Positions 17,724 to 26,252 of a DNA stretch of 50,007 nucleotides are shown here, in pieces. The stretch's first letter is position 1, and each line of letters begins with the position of its first letter. The stretch comes from Arthrobacter celericrescens. GTDB taxonomy: Bacteria; Actinomycetota; Actinomycetes; Actinomycetales; Micrococcaceae. The notes below the pieces were generated by a model. It was not told the DNA's origin. It worked only from the letters and a program-made list of their open reading frames with translations, and searched no databases. The position numbers and the translations under genes are program-made. The DNA lies in contig NZ_QYLP01000011.1 of NCBI RefSeq assembly GCF_003614925.1, positions 1 through 50,007 of the forward strand, given 5' to 3'.

Positions 17724-18887
17724 TTAGAGGCCCAGTTCGCGGGCGATGAGCATCAACTGGACTTCCGTGGTGCCCTCCCCCACTTCCAGGATCTTGGAGT
17801 CGCGGTAGTGCCGCGCCACCGTGAACTCGTTGATGAAGCCATAGCCACCGAACACCTGGGTGGCGTCCCGCGCGTTGTCCATGGCTGCCTCGCCTGCGAC
17901 CATCTTAGCGATGGCCGCTTCGGTCTTGAACGGCTTGCCGGCGAGCATCCGGGCGGCCGCGTCGTAGTACGCCAAGCGGGCCGTGTGGGCCCTTGCCTGC
18001 ATGCGCGCGATCTTGAACTGGATGGCCTGGTACTTGCCGATGTGGTGGCCGAAGGCGCTGCGTTCCTTGGCGTACTTCACGGACAGGTCCACGCAGCCCT
18101 GGGCGGCGCCGGTGGCGAGGGCGGAGATCGCGATGCGCCCTTCGTCGAGGATGGAGAGGAAGTTCGCGTAGCCGCGGCCGCGTTCGCCCAGCAGGTTCGC
18201 CTCCGGCACACGGACGTCGGCCAGGGTGAGCGGGTGCGTGTCCGAGGCGTTCCACCCCACCTTGTTGTAGGCCTTCTCAGCCCTGAATCCGGGGGTGGCC
18301 GTGGGGACGAGGATGGTGGAGATTTCCTTCCTGGTGCTGCCGTCCTTGCGCTGCTGTTCACCGGTGACCGCGGTGACGGTGACGAGCCGGCTGATGTCGG
18401 TGCCGGAGTTGGTGATGAACTCCTTGTTGCCGTTGACCACCCACTGGCCGTCCTCGAGCCGGGCGTGGGTCTTGGTGCCGCCGGCATCCGAACCCGCCTC
18501 CGGTTCCGTGAGCCCGAAGCCGGCGAGCGCCTGTCCGGAGGCCAGCTGCGGCAGCCATTCCTCTTTCTGGGCCTGGGTGCCGAAGCGGTAGACGGGCATG
18601 GCGCCGAGGGACACCCCGGCCTCCAGGGTGATGGCGACGGACTGGTCCACGCGGCCCAGCTGCTCCAGGGCGAGCGAAAGGGCGAAATAGTCACCACCCA
18701 TGCCGCCGAATTCCTCCGGGAAGGGCAGGCCGAAGAGGCCCATCTCCCCCATCTGCTTGACCACCTCGTAGGGGAAGCTGTGTTCTTCGTCGTGCTTCGT
18801 GGAGACCGGGGCCACCACTTCGTCGGCGAATTCCCTGACGGAATCGCTGAGGTCCTGGTATTCCTCGCTGAGATCAAAGCCGGCCAT
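17724..18887 (-). CDS. acyl-CoA dehydrogenase, probable isovaleryl-CoA dehydrogenase role
   Basis: 387-aa flavoprotein; FGLTEPEAGSDAGG, VNGNKEFITNSG and QVFGGYGFINEFTVARHYRDSKI are typical acyl-CoA dehydrogenase blocks. The C-terminal GEGTTEVQ carries E371 at the usual catalytic-base position; human isovaleryl-CoA dehydrogenase has a glycine/alanine there and uses another glutamate, so this enzyme is MCAD-like in that respect. Context (biotin carboxylase pair, CoA-transferase, MaoC, CitE) points to isovaleryl-CoA. Start overlaps the carboxylase alpha gene by 14 bp. Confidence 0.92.
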   Translation of the reverse strand: MAGFDLSEEYQDLSDSVREFADEVVAPVSTKHDEEHSFPYEVVKQMGEMGLFGLPFPEEFGGMGGDYFALSLALEQLGRVDQSVAITLEAGVSLGAMPVYRFGTQAQKEEWLPQLASGQALAGFGLTEPEAGSDAGGTKTHARLEDGQWVVNGNKEFITNSGTDISRLVTVTAVTGEQQRKDGSTRKEISTILVPTATPGFRAEKAYNKVGWNASDTHPLTLADVRVPEANLLGERGRGYANFLSILDEGRIAISALATGAAQGCVDLSVKYAKERSAFGHHIGKYQAIQFKIARMQARAHTARLAYYDAAARMLAGKPFKTEAAIAKMVAGEAAMDNARDATQVFGGYGFINEFTVARHYRDSKILEVGEGTTEVQLMLIARELGL

Positions 18888-20991
18888 GGCGGAGTTCCTC
18901 GCCTTTCGGGGTGGTGTCGTGTTCTTCGTTCGGGTGGATGGTTGCGAGGACCTGGTCGGCCTTGACGAGGTCCCCTGTGCCTGCGGTCAGGTGGACGGTG
19001 CCGGCCAGTGCGGCCGTGAGTTGGTGTTCCATCTTCATCGCCTCGACGGACAGCAGCAGCTGCCCGGCCTCAACTGTGTCGCCGTCGCGCACCGAGACCG
19101 AGACCACGGTGCCGGGCATCGGCGAGCGCACCTCCGGATCGGCGGCGCCTTCCTCGCGCTGGATCGCGGCCAGGACCCGCTGGAGGCGGGTCTCCCGGTC
19201 GAGGACTTCGAGCCGGCAGGACCAGCCGCCGTCGCCGAGCCACAGCCCGCGCGCCCCGCCACCGGGACGCGCGGCGTCCAGCGCCGACACGTAATGGTGC
19301 GCGACGCCGTCGAGCACCAGCTCCGGGCCGCTGCCCACCTTGTGCGGCGCACCGCCGTCGAGCTGCGCCTGGTAGCCGTCGTCCTGCCGGAGCAGGGAAA
19401 CGGTGGCAAGGCCCGTTTCGGAGGTTCCGGCGGGAAGGCCGAGGTGGATCCGGCGCGGGGCGGGGGCGCCGAGCCGCCAGCCGTCGCCGGCCTGCCAGGG
19501 TGAAGCGCCCGACGGCGGCGGGTCACCCGCGGCGGCCAGCAGCCCGGCGGCAAGCAGCTCGGTTTCGCCCGCCTGCCGGAACTGCATGCCCGGCAGCTTG
19601 CGTTCGATGAGCCCGGTGTCGAGCCGGCCGGCCCGGACGTCGGGGTCGTTGACGAGCAGGCGGAGGTATTCGACGTTCGTGTGCAGGCCAAGCAGGGTGT
19701 AGTTCCCCAGGGCGCGGTCGAGGGCATCCAGGGCCGCGTCCCGCCCGGGTCCCCAGGAGATGACCTTGGAGAGCATCGGGTCGTAGTCCCCAGTGACCGC
19801 CAGGCCGGGGAGCATGGCGGAGTCGATGCGCACGCGGGTCCCGGCGTCCCCGGGTCGGCCAGCGTCGCCGTGGCTGGTGCCTTCATCCAGCGCCAGTACC
19901 TCGCCCACGGATGGCAGGAAGTTCCGGGCCGGGTCCTCGGCGTAGACGCGGGCCTCCACGGCGTGTCCGTCCAGGACGACGTCGGACTGCGCCACGGTGA
20001 GGTCCTCGCCGGCGGCGATGCGCACCTGCCATTCGACGAGGTCGATTCCCGTGACCATTTCCGTCACCGGATGTTCCACCTGGAGCCGGGTGTTCATTTC
20101 CATGAAGTAGAAGTGCCCGGGGTCCTCGTCCGAGACCAGGAACTCGACGGTTCCGGCGCCGCTGTAGTTGACCGAGCGGGCGGCCTGGCAGGCGGCTTCG
20201 CCGATCCGCGCCCGGATCGCAACCCCGTCGGGCAAGGATTCGAGCAGCGGCGACGGGGCTTCCTCGATGACCTTCTGGTGGCGCCGCTGCAGGGAGCATT
20301 CCCGCTCGCCAAGGTGGATGACGTTACCGGCGTGGTCCGCGAGGACCTGGACTTCGATGTGCCGCGGCGTCCGGACCAGGCGTTCCAGGAAGAGCGTGTC
20401 GTCGCCGAATGCGGCGGCCGCGACCCGGCGGGCCGTAGCGAGCGCGGCCGGCATCTCCTCGGCGCTCTCCACCACGTGCATGCCTTTGCCGCCGCCGCCG
20501 GCCGAGGGCTTGATGAGCAGCGGGAAGCCCACGGATGGTGCCGCGGCGATCAGTTCGGCGTCGCCCAGGCCGGGCTCGGCGATCCCGGGAACGCAGGGCA
20601 CGCCGTAGCCCGCCACCTGGTTCTTGGCTCGGATCTTGTCCCCCATGAGTTCGATCGCGTCCGTGGGCGGGCCGATGAAGGCGATCCCGTGGGAGCCCAA
20701 GGCCCGGGCGAATTCGGCGTTTTCGGCCAGGAAGCCGTAGCCGGGGTGGACGGCCTGCGCGCCGCTCTGCAGGCAGGCATCGATGATGGCGTCGATGTTC
20801 AGGTAGCTGTCGGCGGCGCTCGCCGTCCCGATCCGGACGGCGGTGTCCGCTTCGCGCACGTGGCGGGCTCCGGCGTCGGCGTCCGAGTAGACGGCCACGG
20901 AACGGATCCCCATGGCCTTGAGCGTCCGGAGGACACGGCAGGCGATTTCGCCGCGGTTGGCGACCAGGACGGTGTCAAAGAGTTGTGCCAT
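18874..20991 (-). CDS. acyl-CoA carboxylase alpha subunit (biotin carboxylase plus BCCP), probable methylcrotonoyl-CoA carboxylase
   Basis: 705-aa protein: biotin carboxylase N-domain (VANRGEIACRVLRT), ATP-grasp (KPSAGGGGKGMHVV; YFMEMNTRLQVEHPVTE), C-domain, a BT-like linker and a C-terminal biotinyl domain with VEAMKME, biotin-accepting K653. The frame is open upstream but homologues start at MAQLFDTVLVANRG. Five bases after the beta-subunit gene. With the dehydrogenase, CoA-transferase and lyase genes nearby, 3-methylcrotonoyl-CoA is the most likely substrate; propionyl-CoA is the alternative. Confidence 0.95.
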   Translation of the reverse strand: MAQLFDTVLVANRGEIACRVLRTLKAMGIRSVAVYSDADAGARHVREADTAVRIGTASAADSYLNIDAIIDACLQSGAQAVHPGYGFLAENAEFARALGSHGIAFIGPPTDAIELMGDKIRAKNQVAGYGVPCVPGIAEPGLGDAELIAAAPSVGFPLLIKPSAGGGGKGMHVVESAEEMPAALATARRVAAAAFGDDTLFLERLVRTPRHIEVQVLADHAGNVIHLGERECSLQRRHQKVIEEAPSPLLESLPDGVAIRARIGEAACQAARSVNYSGAGTVEFLVSDEDPGHFYFMEMNTRLQVEHPVTEMVTGIDLVEWQVRIAAGEDLTVAQSDVVLDGHAVEARVYAEDPARNFLPSVGEVLALDEGTSHGDAGRPGDAGTRVRIDSAMLPGLAVTGDYDPMLSKVISWGPGRDAALDALDRALGNYTLLGLHTNVEYLRLLVNDPDVRAGRLDTGLIERKLPGMQFRQAGETELLAAGLLAAAGDPPPSGASPWQAGDGWRLGAPAPRRIHLGLPAGTSETGLATVSLLRQDDGYQAQLDGGAPHKVGSGPELVLDGVAHHYVSALDAARPGGGARGLWLGDGGWSCRLEVLDRETRLQRVLAAIQREEGAADPEVRSPMPGTVVSVSVRDGDTVEAGQLLLSVEAMKMEHQLTAALAGTVHLTAGTGDLVKADQVLATIHPNEEHDTTPKGEELRHGRL

Positions 20992-20996
20992 CGGGC

Positions 20997-22610
20997 TCAC
21001 ATCCTGAACAGGCCGAAAGAGGTTTCCGGCAGGGCCTGGCGGGAGACGACGTCGAGCGCGAGGCCCAGGACGCGGCGGGTGTCCGCGGGGTCGATGATGC
21101 CGTCGTCCCACAGCCGGGCGGTGGAATAGTAGGGGCTGCCCTGTTCCTCGTACTGCTGCCGGATGGGCGTTTTGAAAGCTTCTTCCTCCTCCGTGGACCA
21201 GTCCTGCCCGGCGGCCTCGAACTGTTCCCGCTTGACGGTGGCGAGGACGCTGGAGGCTTGGTTGCCGCCCATCACGGAGATCCGGGCGGCGGGCCACATC
21301 CACAGGAAGCGCGGACCGTAGGCGCGGCCGCACATCGAATAGTTGCCGGCCCCGAAGGAACCGCCGATCACCACGGTCAGCTTGGGCACCCTGGCGGTGG
21401 CGACGGCGGTGACCATCTTGGCGCCGTTCTTGGCGATTCCGCCCTGCTCGTAGTCCTTGCCCACCATGAACCCGGAAAGGTTCTGCAGGAACACCAGGGG
21501 GATGCCGCGCTGGTCGCACAGTTCGATGAAGTGCGCGCCCTTGAGGGCGGATTCACTGAACAGGACGCCGTTGTTGGCGACGATGCCCACGGGGTGGCCG
21601 TGCAGCCGGGCGAATCCCGTGACCAGGGTGGCGCCGTACTCCTTCTTGAATTCGTGGAAGCGCGAGCCGTCCACCAGGCGGGCGATGACCTCTCGGACGT
21701 CATAGGACTCGTTGACGTCCACCGGCACCACGCCGTAGAGGCCGGCGGGATCGACGGCGGGCTCCACCGGGGTTTCGACGTCCCATACCGGTTCCTGGGG
21801 CCGGGGCAGGGTGGCCACGATGTCCCGGACGATCTGCAGGGCGTGCTCGTCGTTTTCGGCGAGGTGGTCGCTGACGCCGGAGATCTTCGCGTGCACGTCC
21901 CCGCCGCCCAACTCCTCCGCGGTGACGATCTCCCCGATGGCGGCCTTCACGAGCGGCGGGCCGCCCAGGAAGATGGTGCCCTGGTTCCGCACAATCACTG
22001 TTTCGTCGCTCATGGCCGGAACGTAGGCCCCGCCTGCGGTGCAGGAACCCATGACGGCCGCGATCTGCGGGATTTTCGCCGCCGACATCCGGGCCTGGTT
22101 GAAGAAGATCCGGCCGAAGTGCTCCTTGTCCGGGAACACCTCGTCCTGGCGCGGCAGGAACGCCCCGCCGGAGTCCACCAGGTAGATGCAGGGAAGCCGG
22201 TTTTCGAGCGCGATTTCCTGGGCCCGCAGGTGCTTCTTGACGGTCATCGGGTAGTACGTGCCACCCTTGACGGTTGCGTCGTTGGAGATGACCAGCACCT
22301 GGCGGCCGTGCACCAGGCCGATTCCGGCGATCACCCCGGCGCCCGGCGAGTCGTCGTTGTACATCCCGTTGGCCGCAAGGGGCGCGATTTCAAGGAAGGG
22401 GCTTCCGTCATCCAGCAGTTGCCCGACGCGGTCCCGGGGCAGCAGCTTGCCGCGGGCCACATGGCGCTCGCGCGATTTCCCGGGCCCGCCGAGCGCCGCC
22501 GCGGCGAGCCGTTCCTTCAGTTCCTCCACGAGGGAGTGCTGGGCCCGGGCGTTGGCTTCGAAGCCCGCATTCCTGGCGTCAGCGCGGCTGACGAGTGTCT
22601 CCATCGACAT
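20997..22610 (-). CDS. acyl-CoA carboxylase beta subunit (carboxyltransferase)
   Basis: 537-aa carboxyltransferase with N and C crotonase-like halves: [28 protein letters not shown], the oxyanion region [24 protein letters not shown] and [25 protein letters not shown] are family blocks, the last close to methylcrotonoyl/geranyl-CoA carboxylases. I chose ATG 22610 ([11 protein letters not shown]) as the homology-based start; upstream TTG 22640 has no support. First gene of the seven-gene operon, divergent from tetR across an AT-rich operator region. Confidence 0.94.
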   Translation of the reverse strand: MSMETLVSRADARNAGFEANARAQHSLVEELKERLAAAALGGPGKSRERHVARGKLLPRDRVGQLLDDGSPFLEIAPLAANGMYNDDSPGAGVIAGIGLVHGRQVLVISNDATVKGGTYYPMTVKKHLRAQEIALENRLPCIYLVDSGGAFLPRQDEVFPDKEHFGRIFFNQARMSAAKIPQIAAVMGSCTAGGAYVPAMSDETVIVRNQGTIFLGGPPLVKAAIGEIVTAEELGGGDVHAKISGVSDHLAENDEHALQIVRDIVATLPRPQEPVWDVETPVEPAVDPAGLYGVVPVDVNESYDVREVIARLVDGSRFHEFKKEYGATLVTGFARLHGHPVGIVANNGVLFSESALKGAHFIELCDQRGIPLVFLQNLSGFMVGKDYEQGGIAKNGAKMVTAVATARVPKLTVVIGGSFGAGNYSMCGRAYGPRFLWMWPAARISVMGGNQASSVLATVKREQFEAAGQDWSTEEEEAFKTPIRQQYEEQGSPYYSTARLWDDGIIDPADTRRVLGLALDVVSRQALPETSFGLFRM

Positions 22611-22647
22611 GCTTCCCATCCCGGCCGGAACCCCGGCCAACGGCAGC

Positions 22648-22707
22648 TTCAGTTACGACTTCAGTTAATGACAAATAACTGAAATTTAGCTTAGTCTCTA
22701 TTAACTG
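22648..22707. promoter_or_regulatory. divergent operator region with repeated TTCAGTTA/TAACTGAA half-sites
   Basis: Perfect inverted repeat TTCAGTTA (22660-22667) and TAACTGAA (22676-22683) with 8-bp spacing. Another TTCAGTTA lies 12 bp to the left (22648-22655), and a partial TAACTG sits at 22702-22707. The stretch is strikingly AT-rich for this genome and separates the catabolic operon from its TetR gene, so it probably controls both. A weak plus-strand promoter (ATGACA 22668, 18 bp, TAGTCT 22692-22697) lies inside. Confidence 0.75.
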
Positions 22708-22754
22708 TGATGTCCACCACCGCCCCGGTGGAGCACGCTGCACAAGGAGGATCC

Positions 22755-23459
22755 GTGGCCGCAACCCACGACGCCCCGCACGAGGATGAAGGCCGGGCGC
22801 CGGCGGATGCCGCCGTCGTTCCTCCCGTGGCGGCGGCGCCGCCCACCCTCCGTAGCCAGGCGAAGGAAACCCGGCGCAAGGCACTGCTCTCCGCCGCGGC
22901 GGCCCTTTTCGCCGAGAACGGCTTCAGCCGGGTCTCCCTTGAGGACCTCGGCGCGGCGGCGGGCGTCAGCGGGCCTGCCGTCTACCGGCATTTCCCCGGG
23001 AAGCAGGCGGTGCTTGCCGAACTGCTGCTGAGCGTGAGCCGCGGACTGCTCGACGGCGGCCGGGCGGTCGCCGCCGAAGCCTCCGATCCCGCGGCAGCCC
23101 TGCGCGGCCTGGTGGAGTTCCACGTCGACTTCGCTTTGAGCAACCCGGACGTCATCCGCGTGCAGGACCGGGACCTGGACAGCCTGTCCGACGCCGACCG
23201 GACCGAAGTGCGCGCCTTGCAGCGCAGCTACGTGGAACTGTGGGTGGGCGTGCTGGGCGAGGTGCACCGTGACACAGCCGGGAGGGACGCCGGGAGCAGT
23301 GACACCGACGCCGCCGAACTGCGCGTCCGTGCGCACGCCGTCTTCGGCCTGATCAACTCCACCCCCCACTCGGTGCGCAGCCACGGCCGCCGGATCGCGG
23401 CGAAGACCGCACGGCCCCTCCTGGAACAGATGGCGTTGGCGGCGCTGACGGTCCGCTGA
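22755..23459 (+). CDS. TetR/AcrR family regulator of the leucine-type operon
   Basis: 234-aa repressor: disordered Ala/Pro-rich leader (1-30), then TetR DNA-binding domain with RVSLEDLGAAAGVSGPAVYRHF (about 59-80) and a ligand domain of TetR_C type. I chose GTG 22755, preceded by AAGGAGG; ATG 22710 has no ribosome site and would start next to the last operator half-site. A divergent TetR also accompanies the comparable M. tuberculosis set (Rv2506). Ligand probably an acyl-CoA of the pathway (inference). Confidence 0.9.
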   Translation: MAATHDAPHEDEGRAPADAAVVPPVAAAPPTLRSQAKETRRKALLSAAAALFAENGFSRVSLEDLGAAAGVSGPAVYRHFPGKQAVLAELLLSVSRGLLDGGRAVAAEASDPAAALRGLVEFHVDFALSNPDVIRVQDRDLDSLSDADRTEVRALQRSYVELWVGVLGEVHRDTAGRDAGSSDTDAAELRVRAHAVFGLINSTPHSVRSHGRRIAAKTARPLLEQMALAALTVR

Positions 23460-23476
23460 CCGTCCGCTGACCGCAA

Positions 23477-23532
23477 CGATTGCTGCGTAATCGTCGTTTT
23501 GGGGCCTCATAACGACGATTACCCAGCAGTCG
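23477..23532. repeat. large palindrome with 22-bp arms
   Basis: Arms 23477-23498 and 23511-23532 match at 20 of 22 positions around a 12-nt loop containing GGGGCC. It lies between tetR and the MFS gene. No U-tract follows. The GTTTTGGGGCC core recurs, inverted, in the palindrome at 14676-14738, although the arms differ. Confidence 0.75.
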
Positions 23533-23613
23533 ATGCCCGTTGAAGGGGGCACAAGCAGTACCTTCCTCACGGGCAGGCGACAGGGAAAGCTGGGAGGAAC
23601 CCGAAAGGACCCC

Positions 23614-24816
23614 ATGACCGCGCAGACAACCCTTCCCGCAGGAAAACCGACGAAGACCGGCTTCGTCGCCGCCACGGCCTCCTTCGTCACGGTCTTCGCG
23701 GCGGGGTCCACAGCCATACCGCTTTTTGGCAGCTACCGCGCCCAGGACGGGATCACGGACACCCAACTGTCCCTTGTGGCAGCCGGATACTTCGTCTGCG
23801 CCGTGTCCGCGCTGTTGTTCCTGGGCCGCCTGTCCAACCACCTCGGCCGCAAGCCGGTATCCATCGCCGCCCTGCTGCTCGCAGCCGCCGGCTGCCTGGT
23901 GCTTACCACGGTGGACGGTTTCTGGCCGCTGTTCGCCGGGCGGGTCCTGCAGGGCCTGGCCGCGGGCCTCGCCTCAAGCGCCCTCGCAGCCCTCGCCGTC
24001 GACACCGCACCCGCCCGGCCCAAATGGCTCGTGGCAGCAGTGACCACCACGGCCGCCACGGTCGGCCTGTCCTTCGGGGTCTTCGCTGCCGGCGCGCTCG
24101 TGCAGTTCGCCCCGGCACCGCGGCAGGCCAGCTACATCGCCTTCGCCGCTGCCCTTTGCCTCTGCGCGCTGGGAGTCGGGCTGGCACCCGAGACCGTCAC
24201 CCGCCGTCGCGGGGCCCTCGCGTCCCTTCGGCCCGAGGTGCGCGTCCCCGCCGCGGCACGGCCGTTCCTGCCGATGGCCGCGTGCGTTTTTGTCTCGACC
24301 TGGGCGGTGGGTGGGTTCTTCAACGCCTTCGGCCCCTCCGTGGCGGTCGACTACCTGGGCTCCCGGGCACCCCTCGTGGCCGCCGCGGTGTTCGCCTCCT
24401 ACATGGCGCCGGGCGTGCTGGCCGGACCGCTCTCCGGACGGACGACGTCAGCCTCCGCCCAGCGGCTGGGCATGGCGCTTTTCGCCGCGGCGGCGCTGGG
24501 CTTGGCGGCCTCGACGGCGCTGGGTTCCGCGGCGTTGTTCATCGGATGCGGCGTGCTCGGCGGGCTCGGGGCGGGGCTGGCGATGAACGGCAGCATGGCG
24601 TTGCTGCTCGGCCCCACGAGCCTGCATGAGCGGGCAGGCCTGCTGTCCCTGGTCTACGCCGTCTCCTACACGGGATCAGCCGTGCCCGCCCTCGTGGCAG
24701 GCCAGCTCGTCCGGGGGCTCTCCCTGTTCGCCGTCACGTGCGGCTATGCCCTGTTGGCCCTGCTCGCCTGCGTTGCGGTGCTCCTGGGAAGACGTACACC
24801 ACAAGACAAACACTGA
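23614..24816 (+). CDS. MFS transporter
   Basis: 400-aa major facilitator with about twelve hydrophobic helices; the loop 2-3 motif appears as FLGRLSNHLGRKPVSI and a second-half counterpart follows. Belongs to the drug:H+ antiporter-like or sugar-efflux MFS groups; substrate unknown. The ATG has AAAGGA four bases upstream. It follows tetR in the same direction but behind a large palindrome, so co-transcription is uncertain. The stop codon lies inside the terminator stem. Confidence 0.88.
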   Translation: MTAQTTLPAGKPTKTGFVAATASFVTVFAAGSTAIPLFGSYRAQDGITDTQLSLVAAGYFVCAVSALLFLGRLSNHLGRKPVSIAALLLAAAGCLVLTTVDGFWPLFAGRVLQGLAAGLASSALAALAVDTAPARPKWLVAAVTTTAATVGLSFGVFAAGALVQFAPAPRQASYIAFAAALCLCALGVGLAPETVTRRRGALASLRPEVRVPAAARPFLPMAACVFVSTWAVGGFFNAFGPSVAVDYLGSRAPLVAAAVFASYMAPGVLAGPLSGRTTSASAQRLGMALFAAAALGLAASTALGSAALFIGCGVLGGLGAGLAMNGSMALLLGPTSLHERAGLLSLVYAVSYTGSAVPALVAGQLVRGLSLFAVTCGYALLALLACVAVLLGRRTPQDKH

Positions 24817-24845
24817 CGGCCCGCCGTCTCCGGCGGGCCGTCAGT
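24812..24845. terminator. bidirectional terminator between MFS and bkdC
   Basis: Perfect 15-bp stem (ACTGACGGCCCGCCG and its complement) with a TCTC loop. The MFS stop TGA (24814-24816) is inside the left arm; bkdC ends ten bases to the right. Confidence 0.85.
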
Positions 24846-24854
24846 GAGTTACGC

Positions 24855-26252
24855 CTAGACCATCGTCAGGACCATTCCCGGGTCCGAGAGGATCGCGCCC
24901 ACATCGGCCAGGAAGCGCGAGCCTTGTTCGCCGTCCACCAGGCGGTGGTCGAAGGACAGGCTGAGCGACATGACCTGGCGGACGGCGAGCTCATCGTTGT
25001 GCACCCACGGGGCCTTCCGCACCGCCCCCAGCGCCACGATGGCGGCCTCCCCCGGGTTGAGGATCGGTGTGCCGGCGTCGATGCCGAACACCCCGATGTT
25101 GGTGATCGAGATGGTGCCGCCGGCGAGCTCCGCGGGGGTGGTCTTCCCGGCACGTGCGGTCTCCGTGAGCTCCGACAGGGCCGCCGACAGCTCCAGCAGG
25201 CCCATCGCGTCGGCGTCCTTGATGTTCGGCACGGTCAGCCCGCGCGGCGTCGCGGCGGCGATGCCCAGGTTGACGTAGTTGAACTGGACGATCTCCTGCG
25301 CCGCGTCGTCCCAGCGCGAGTTGAGCGTGGGGTTCCGCTTCAAGGCGATCAGCACCGCCTTCGCCGCGAGCGTGAGCGGGGTCAGCTTGTAGCCCTGGAA
25401 CGTCCGGCTGGCCTTGAGCCGCTCCAGCAGTTCCATGGCGGCAGTGACGTCCACGGTAAGGAACTCGGTGACGTGGGGCGCGGTGAAGGCGCTTTGCACC
25501 ATGGCCGCCGCGGTGTACTTGCGGACACCCTTGATCGGGGTGCGGGTTTCGCGGCCGGCAGTGGCGGGAACGCCCGCTGAGGCGGGGGCCGCAGCGCCCT
25601 CGGCGAAGTGCTGAACGTCTTCGCGCGTGATGAGGCCGCCGGCGCCGCTTCCGCTGAGCTGCGTCAGGTCGACGCCGAGGTCCCGTGCCAGTTTCCGTAC
25701 CGGCGGAGTGGAGCGCGGCCGTTCGGACGGGCGTTCGGACTCGACGACGGCGGCAGGCGCATTCGCCGCGGCAGGAACCGCCGCACGGACTGGCACAGTG
25801 GCTGCTGCTGGCGCAGCGGCAGCAGCCGGGAGGTTGCGCTGGCGGCGCGTCGGGTGCCCGCCCTGCTCGACGGCGGCGCCGTACCCGACGAGGGTGGCCT
25901 CGCGCTTCGGCGCGGGCGGCGCAGCTGGTGCGGCCGACGCATCATCGGCGTTCCCGGCAGCAGCGGCAGGCGCGGCCGCTCCGGAGGGCGCGGCACCGGC
26001 GTCGTCCACTTCGAAGGAAACGATCGGCTTGCCGACCTCGACCACACTGCCCGGCTGTTCATGCAGGGCGGCCACCGTCCCGGCGAACGGCGAGGGCAAT
26101 TCCACCACGGCCTTGGCGGTCTCCACCTCGGCGATCACCTGGTTCAGTTCCACGGTGTCCCCCACAGCGACCTTCCAGCTGAGGATTTCGGACTCCGTGA
26201 GGCCTTCGCCGAGATCCGGCAGTCGGAATTCCTTGATCATGGCAGCGCTCAT
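24855..26252 (-). CDS. bkdC: branched-chain 2-oxoacid dehydrogenase E2 (dihydrolipoyl acyltransferase)
   Basis: 465-aa E2: lipoyl domain with K47 in VETAKAVVEL, a long Ala/Pro linker (about 90-175), peripheral subunit-binding domain (PPVRKLARDLGVDL to LITREDVQHF), and the catalytic domain ending in SFDHRLVDGEQGSRFL (HRxxDG). One lipoyl domain, as in branched-chain E2s. Start ATG 26252 overlaps the E1 beta stop (ATGA); ATG 26240 is possible. No E3 gene is in the window. Confidence 0.94.
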   Translation of the reverse strand: MSAAMIKEFRLPDLGEGLTESEILSWKVAVGDTVELNQVIAEVETAKAVVELPSPFAGTVAALHEQPGSVVEVGKPIVSFEVDDAGAAPSGAAAPAAAAGNADDASAAPAAPPAPKREATLVGYGAAVEQGGHPTRRQRNLPAAAAAPAAATVPVRAAVPAAANAPAAVVESERPSERPRSTPPVRKLARDLGVDLTQLSGSGAGGLITREDVQHFAEGAAAPASAGVPATAGRETRTPIKGVRKYTAAAMVQSAFTAPHVTEFLTVDVTAAMELLERLKASRTFQGYKLTPLTLAAKAVLIALKRNPTLNSRWDDAAQEIVQFNYVNLGIAAATPRGLTVPNIKDADAMGLLELSAALSELTETARAGKTTPAELAGGTISITNIGVFGIDAGTPILNPGEAAIVALGAVRKAPWVHNDELAVRQVMSLSLSFDHRLVDGEQGSRFLADVGAILSDPGMVLTMV

